The translations under genes were made by a program, and so were the position numbers. Of a stretch of DNA of 64,000 nucleotides, positions 59,622 through 64,000 are shown one piece after another. Below the pieces are notes generated by a model. The model made no database searches. It saw nothing but the letters and a program-made list of their open reading frames with translations, and was not told the origin of the DNA. The DNA comes from Streptomyces fulvorobeus (GTDB lineage Bacteria; Actinomycetota; Actinomycetes; Streptomycetales; Streptomycetaceae), in NCBI RefSeq assembly GCF_013167895.1, contig NZ_BLWC01000001.1, positions 124,001-188,000 on the forward strand. The letters are read 5' to 3'. Within the stretch, counting starts at the first letter, position 1; each line of letters begins with the position of its first letter.

Positions 59622-60604
59622 ATGACGAACGCGAAACTCGGCGAAGCCCTACGGCTTCTGGGACTCGGCCCCGCGGCTGTCCAGCTCTACTCGGCGCTGC
59701 TGGAGCTGTCCCCGCTCCGCTGGGGGTGATCGGCGAGGCGGCCGGTCTCGACGGCAGGCAGCTCGCCACCGGGTACGAGGCTCTGGTCGACGCCGGGCTG
59801 GCCAGTGCCGCAGAGGCGGGTGGGGAGATGGTGGCCCCGGTGCCGCCCACCGCGGGACTCGAGGTTCTCGCCCGGCACCGGGCGGCCGAGGTCGAGGAGT
59901 CGCGCATCGCCGTGGGGGGTGCGTTCGAATCGTTCCGGCGCCAGCGGCTCGCCGCGTACAACGACGGTCTCGTGGAGGTCGTCACCGGCGACGCCATCGG
60001 CCCCCGGGTGCGGCACGCCTGGGCGAGCGCCCGCGAGCAGATTCGGCAGTTCGAGTCGCCGCCGTACTTTCCCCTTCCCGGGGCTACGGACGACGCGCTG
60101 GCCACACTCGCCCGCGGTGTGACGCAACGCGTCGTGTACGCGCGGGAGTCGCTGGAACATCCCGGCCGCCTGGAGAACGTGATCGAACCGTGCGTCAAGG
60201 CCGGGGAGCAGGCCAGGGTGGTGCCCTCGCTGCCCGTCAAGCTCGTGATCATCGACGAGGCGTACGCGCTGGTGTCCTTGTCGATCAAGGAGGCCGACGT
60301 CCACAACACCATGCTGGTCGTCCAGCCGTGCGGCCTGCTCTCCGCCCTCATGGCGCTGTTCGAGCAGTCGTGGGGCAACGCCCTGCCGTTCCACGGCCGC
60401 GTCACCGGTCCGGGCGGCCTGCCGCCCGCCGACCGCCGGCTCCTGTCGCTCCTGGCGGGTGGCGCGGGGGACGAGGTGATCGCCCGCGAGCTGGGTGTCA
60501 GCCGCCGCACGCTCTTTCGCCGTCTGCAGATTCTGATGGCCAGGCTCGGCGCGGCGAACCGCTTCCAGATGGCCTTGCAGGCTCAGCGCTGCGGATGGCT
60601 CTGA
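59622..60604 (+). pseudogene. LuxR/TrmB-like transcriptional regulator, frameshifted
   Basis: The start MTNAKLGEALRLLGLGPAAV (ATG 59622) is one frame, the rest (VIGEAAGLDGRQLATGYEALVDAGL ... RVVPSLPVKLVIIDEAYALVS ... LSLLAGGAGDEVIARELGVS, RRTLFRRLQILMARLGAANR) the other. An extra C in the CCCC run 59710-59713 gives ELSPAPLGVIGEAAGLD and one ~327-residue protein. It has an N-terminal TrmB-like winged helix, a middle sensor/phospholipase-D-like part and a C-terminal LuxR helix-turn-helix, a common Streptomyces regulator type. It diverges from the aminopeptidase by 42 bases. Probably intact in the organism. Confidence 0.75.
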
Positions 60605-60626
60605 GCGGGGAGCGGGGCCGACCTCT

Positions 60627-60648
60627 GCCGGGGGCGGAGGCCCCCGGC
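60627..60648. terminator. bidirectional hairpin terminator
   Basis: GCCGGGGGC (60627-60635) and GCCCCCGGC (60640-60648) are perfect complements over a four-base loop, between the convergent regulator (ends 60604) and reductase (ends 60674) genes. Confidence 0.75.
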
Positions 60649-60673
60649 CCGCCGACCGCCATGAGCGTCTCGC

Positions 60674-61246
60674 TCAGCGGACGACGTCCAGGACGTTCTT
60701 CTGGATGCCGTTGGCGTACGCCTGGTGCTCGACGAGCTTCAGCTTCTGGGTGTCCTTGTCCGTCTCGCTGAACAGACGCTTGCCGGCGCCGAGCAGGAGG
60801 GGGAAGACGAGGAGGTGGTAGCGGTCGATCAGGCCGGCGTCCGCGAGGCTCCGGTTCAGCGCCGTGCTGCCGTGGACGATGATCGGACCGCCCTCGGTCT
60901 CCTTCAGCGCCGCGACATCGTCGAGCGAGCGCAGGAGCGTGATCTCGCCCCAGTTCCGGACCAGGCTGTCCTCGGCGAGGGTGGTGGAGACGACGTACTT
61001 CGGCATGGCCCCGTAGTCGGCGAATTCGTCCATGCCCGGCCACACGGGGCTGAACGCCTCGTAGCTGACCCGCCCCAGCAGCATCGCGGTGGCCTCCTTC
61101 TGCTCCCGGTCCTTGATCTCGTACGCCTCCGGGAGGAACTCCACCTCCTTGAACGTCCAACCCGAGTTCCGGTAGCCGGGCTCACCGCCCGGGGCCTCCA
61201 TGACACCGTCGAGGGAGACGAAGGCGGTGCTGATGAGAGTACGCAT
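60674..61246 (-). CDS. dihydrofolate reductase / RibD C-terminal domain family protein
   Basis: The 190-residue protein has the DHFR-like pattern MRTLISTAFVSLDGVMEAPG, MLLGRVSYEAFSPVWPG, KYVVSTTLAEDSLVRNW, GGPIIVHGSTALNRSLADAGLIDRY (in parts) and LLVFPLLLGAGKRLFSE. This family includes reductases of pterins and flavin-like small molecules; the role of stand-alone actinobacterial copies is unknown. ATG 61246 has GAGGAAC upstream. Single gene. Confidence 0.9.
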   Translation of the reverse strand: MRTLISTAFVSLDGVMEAPGGEPGYRNSGWTFKEVEFLPEAYEIKDREQKEATAMLLGRVSYEAFSPVWPGMDEFADYGAMPKYVVSTTLAEDSLVRNWGEITLLRSLDDVAALKETEGGPIIVHGSTALNRSLADAGLIDRYHLLVFPLLLGAGKRLFSETDKDTQKLKLVEHQAYANGIQKNVLDVVR

Positions 61247-61561
61247 CTGGTAGTTCCTCGGTATCTCGTGTCGGGTACGGAGCAGTCGCGGACGGAAGGT
61301 ACGCGCTGGGACCGCGTTCACGGCTGCCGCGGTGTCCCGGCCCCTCGCGCACCGGCCATGATCTATGACCGCGCGGCGACGGAAAACTCATCGGCACCCC
61401 GCGCCGGAGGCTGCCGACGAGCGTTCACCGACCGTTCAGGTCTACGGGTGAGCACCACCGGAGGCGGCGGACCTAGGGTTGGCGCCGTCCGCGACGCGGG
61501 GGCGAGGGCACGGGTGTGATGCGCTTTTCTCCCGCGCACAGGGTATCCACGAGGGAATGCG

Positions 61562-62106
61562 ATGATCAGGTACGTCGACCATCAGCTGAGGGGCGTGGCG
61601 ACCGCGGTGTGTGCCGGCGCGGTCGGTGCCGCCGTGGCCTTCGGTGTGGAGGGTGTGCCGCCCGGCGCCGACGAGACCGTACGCACCCTCCTCCTCGTCC
61701 TGGCGGGATGGAGCGTGCTCTGCGGGCTGCTCGAGGCATCCCGGCTCAGGTGGATCGGGCTGGTGCGCGACTTCGACGAAGCGGTGCCGCTGAAGGACCC
61801 CGGAGCCGTCCTCCCGTCCCCGTACTGTCCAGGGTCCCTCGTCACCTGGGGCTTCCTCCCGTGATGCTCGTCCCGGCTCTGGTCATGGGGCTGACCGTGG
61901 ACCCGTGGCTCTCCCTGGCCCCCTTGCTGTTCGCCCTGGACTGGCTGCTGAGGGCAGGTATCGCGGCACGGTGGGAGAGAAGGAACGCCGCTCTGCTCTG
62001 GCGGGAGTACATACAGAGCAGGCCGTGGGAGCTCTCGTGCTCCCCCCTCACACCTCCCCCGCCCGTACGAGCCGCCGACGGCCGGGCGGCGGCCATCCGT
62101 CCGTAG
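61562..62106 (+). pseudogene. membrane protein, probable frameshift
   Basis: The first frame from ATG 61562 (YVDHQLRGVATAVCAGAVGAAV, then TVRTLLLVLAGWSVLCGLLEASRLRWIGLV) stops at 61864. The next frame continues smoothly (VMLVPALVMGLTVDPWLSLAPLLFALDWLLRAGIAARWERRNAALLWREYI). Adding one C after 61858-61860 gives TWGFLPVMLVPALVMG and a single ~181-residue protein with four hydrophobic helices. No family is recognised. Upstream 61247-61561 shows no other gene. Confidence 0.55.
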
Positions 62107-62156
62107 GCGCCGGGCACCTCGGGACGGACAGGGGATGTCGGGGTGGTGGAGCCGGG

Positions 62157-62735
62157 TCAGTACCGAAGGGTGTACCGGCTCAGGCGGCTGCGGGCCGCCT
62201 TCTCACTGATCCCGAGGGCCTGGGCGATGGTGTCCCAGGGGGGCCGGGCGACGGCCTCGACGCTGGACGCGGCGTCGGTGGCCACGCGCTGGGTGAGCCG
62301 TTCCAGGGTGGCGGCGGCCCGGAGGGCGGCCAGGGGTTCGTCGGCGACCAGAGCGCACAGGCGTAACTCGATCTGGTCCAGCAGGGCGCCGAGATCCGCG
62401 GGGACGGGCACGGTCCGGGAGGTCACATCGGTGATGTGGGCGTCCCAGTCGGCTTCCGGGCCGCTGGTGTCGAACAGATACGGGCTTCGGCGGTCGACGC
62501 TCTCCCAGTCCAACGAGTAGGGGGTCTCTCCACGCCATCCGCAGGAGCATGCTCCGCGCAGGCCGGTCGCGGTCGGCGCGCCCAGCGTGCCGTCGTAGAT
62601 CCACCAGTCGGTGCTCCGGTGCACGGTCGGACCGCTGCCGGTGTCGAAGTACACCGGGCCGGGTTCGCTGCCGTCGGCCAGCAACGCGCCCGGCCTGCCC
62701 TCGTGCTCGCCGCCGAACTCCTCGGTCTCCCACAT
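62157..62735 (-). CDS. uncharacterised protein with HTH-like C-terminus
   Basis: A 192-residue acidic protein. The first part (residues ~30-80) is aromatic-rich with one possible metal or disulfide pair (GACSCGWRGETPY), and the end WDTIAQALGISEKAARSRLS reads like a sigma-region-4-type helix-turn-helix. ATG 62735 has GGGAGGAGCC upstream, a strong ribosome site. No family is recognised. A DNA-binding role is only suggested by the last helix pair. Confidence 0.6.
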   Translation of the reverse strand: MWETEEFGGEHEGRPGALLADGSEPGPVYFDTGSGPTVHRSTDWWIYDGTLGAPTATGLRGACSCGWRGETPYSLDWESVDRRSPYLFDTSGPEADWDAHITDVTSRTVPVPADLGALLDQIELRLCALVADEPLAALRAAATLERLTQRVATDAASSVEAVARPPWDTIAQALGISEKAARSRLSRYTLRY

Positions 62736-63235
62736 GTCAGGCTCCTCCCCCACCGGCCGGAACCGGTGGCAGCTGTAAGGACCGGCCCGGCGACCGCACG
62801 CCCCAGCGCACGCCGCCGGCCGGCTCACCCATGACCCTGCCTCAAGGGGGCGGGGCCGTGCGGCTCAATACCCGAACCGGTGAACCCGGCAGGGTTGCGG
62901 GGCGCGGTCGGTCAGCGGCGGACCGGGCGGGCGTGCGTGACGGCTGGGGCCGACCAGGCCGGTGGCCCGGCAGCCGTCGACGCCGTCGCCGTCGCCGAGG
63001 CGGCTTCCGTCCCTCAAGAGGGTGAACGGGCCGGGATTCGTCCCGTTGCGGCACGCCCGCCCGGCGGGGACCGGGTGCCCCGCGTGGTTCCGGCCCCTGG
63101 GCGGCCCCTCCGCACAGCAGGCCCGTCCGTCCGCTGCGGTGAAACAACGCTCCGCTCGGCGCTGTCGGAATGTGCGATGCTCCCGCGGCTGGTTGCCTGT
63201 AGGCATCAGCCACTGAGTTCGCAAGGAGCACACCT

Positions 63236-63813
63236 GTGTCGTCACAGCGTCCGCAGCCTTCGTACACCGTGCCGGGTATGACCCCGAGGTCAGCGGTGAG
63301 GTCATCCCCCTCCTCCAGATGCGCCTGCACTCCCTCAACGATCTGGCACTGACCCTCAAGCACATCCACTGGAACGTGGTCGGGCCGCACTTCATCGCCG
63401 TGCACGAGATGCTCGACCCGCAGGTCGAGCAGGTCCGCTCCATGGCGGACGACCTCGCCGAGCGCATCTCGACGCTGGGCGGGGAGCCGCACGGCACACC
63501 GGGCGCCCTGGTCGCCGACCGTACGTGGAACGACTACTCGATCGGCCGGGCCGAGGCGATCGAGCACCTCGGCGCCCTGAACCTCGTGTACACCGAGCTC
63601 ATCAAGGACCACCGGTCCGCGATGGCGGCGACCGAGGAGGCGGACCCGGTGACGCAGGACATGCTGATCGAGCAGTTGCGCGGGCTGGAGCTCTTCCAGT
63701 GGTTCGTCCGTGCTCACCTGGAGTCCAGTGGTGGCGAGCTCAGCACCGCGGGCGCCTCGACCGAGACGGCCGCGGCCTCTCAGGCCGCCGATCAGGCCCG
63801 CACCCAGCCCTGA
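63236..63813 (+). pseudogene. Dps-type ferritin-like DNA-binding protein, frameshifted N-terminus
   Basis: From ATG 63319 the frame is a nearly complete Dps: HSLNDLALTLKHIHWNVVG, the ferroxidase ligands in HFIAVHEMLDPQVEQVRSMADDLAERI (H ... D-xxx-E), and RAEAIEHLGALNLVYTELIKDH. The first ~27 residues (VSSQRPQPSYTVPGMTP, from GTG 63236 with AAGGAG upstream) lie one frame away. An extra C in the run at 63282-63285 restores TPEVSGEVIPLLQMRL. Dps dodecamers store iron and protect DNA from oxidants. The Glu/Ala-rich tail is normal for Streptomyces Dps. Downstream, CGGCGTG/CACGCCG (63920-63937) is a possible terminator. Confidence 0.8.
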
Positions 63814-63952
63814 ACCGCAGAGGCCGTCCGCCCGCCCCTCCGTTCCGTCCGTCCGGTGTGCGGACGGCGGGCGGGACAGGAGGCGGACGGCCGGCGCGGG
63901 GAGGACGGCGGCGGGCCCTCGGCGTGGCACCACGCCGCCGTCGACCGGCCCC

Positions 63953-64000
63953 CTAGGGGGCCTGACCGTCGTCGGCGCCCTCCGCGCCGGCGACGGGGTC
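63953..64000 (-). CDS. C-terminal end of a gene running off the window
   Basis: The last 48 bases on the minus strand encode DPVAGAEGADDGQAP and a TAG stop, an alanine/aspartate/glycine-rich tail common at protein C-termini in Streptomyces. The stop lies inside the palindrome GGCCCCCTAGGGGGCC, which may be part of a terminator. The identity cannot be told from 15 residues. Confidence 0.35.
   Translation of the reverse strand, partial: DPVAGAEGADDGQAP

Noticed and set aside
1..64000. CRISPR arrays, insertion sequences or prophage
   Set aside because: No regularly spaced direct repeats, no transposase or phage structural motifs, and no terminal inverted repeats were seen.

Overview
The window reads as chromosomal DNA of a Streptomyces-type actinomycete. 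GC content is very high with strong G/C bias at third codon positions, GTG starts are common, genes are short and tightly coupled (many ATGA/GTGA overlaps), and the gene content is typical of the group: a snapalysin protease, a BLIP-like secreted protein, a SpoIIE-type phosphatase, a HelD-type ATPase, an RsbW-like ATPase, CsbD, DUF4247, DUF4383 and DUF2945 proteins. It looks like accessory or chromosome-arm sequence; I see no insertion sequence, prophage or CRISPR array.

Layout. 1-5.2 kb: a frameshifted metallo-hydrolase, a GOLPH3-like protein, a NarL-type two-component pair and a VanZ-like membrane protein. 5.5-10.2 kb: a TerC protein with a zinc-ribbon tail, an exo/endonuclease-fold protein, snapalysin, and a toxin-antitoxin pair. 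10.47-16.59 kb: the most interesting locus, a compact RiPP operon: palindromic operator, MFS exporter, S9 prolyl-oligopeptidase-like peptidase, a 39-codon precursor with a near-perfect Shine-Dalgarno, a cobalamin-dependent radical SAM C-methyltransferase, and a DUF5825 partner, closed by a strong hairpin at the last stop codon. 16.6-24.5 kb: methyltransferase, SDR, BLIP-like protein, CsbD, and the DUF2617/DUF4247/DUF350/aminopropyltransferase operon. 24.9-31.5 kb: flavohaemoprotein plus PPOX-fold protein, a glycine-rich PGRS-like secreted protein, an orphan cytochrome oxidase subunit I and a FUSC transporter.

31.5-37.3 kb is a probable light or stress response block: a MerR regulator fused to a B12-binding domain, a divergent ECF sigma factor, a FAD oxidoreductase, an SDR, DUF4383 and a spore-photoproduct-lyase-like radical SAM protein. 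37.4-45.8 kb: an RsbW-like ATPase, an MFS drug-type exporter, a decayed aldo/keto reductase, a PadR module, and a secreted GH81 beta-1,3-glucanase with a LacI-type operator and a LacI regulator, plus a tiny chitin-binding-like protein. 46-52 kb: PAS-PAS-GAF-SpoIIE phosphatase, HelD-family ATPase and small genes. 52.5-64 kb: GNAT, an atypical tRNA-Trp, catalase, a metallophosphoesterase, aminopeptidase P, a LuxR-type regulator, a DHFR/RibD-like reductase and Dps.

Caution for the reader: at least eight otherwise well-conserved ORFs are broken by apparent 1-2 base contractions, nearly all in short G or C runs (metallo-hydrolase, DUF2617, aminopropyltransferase, ctaD, MFS exporter, LuxR-type regulator, a membrane protein, Dps). 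That pattern fits consensus sequencing error better than eight independent pseudogenes, so these genes may be intact in the organism. Assignments come from reading motifs and from remembered family features; no database search was run.
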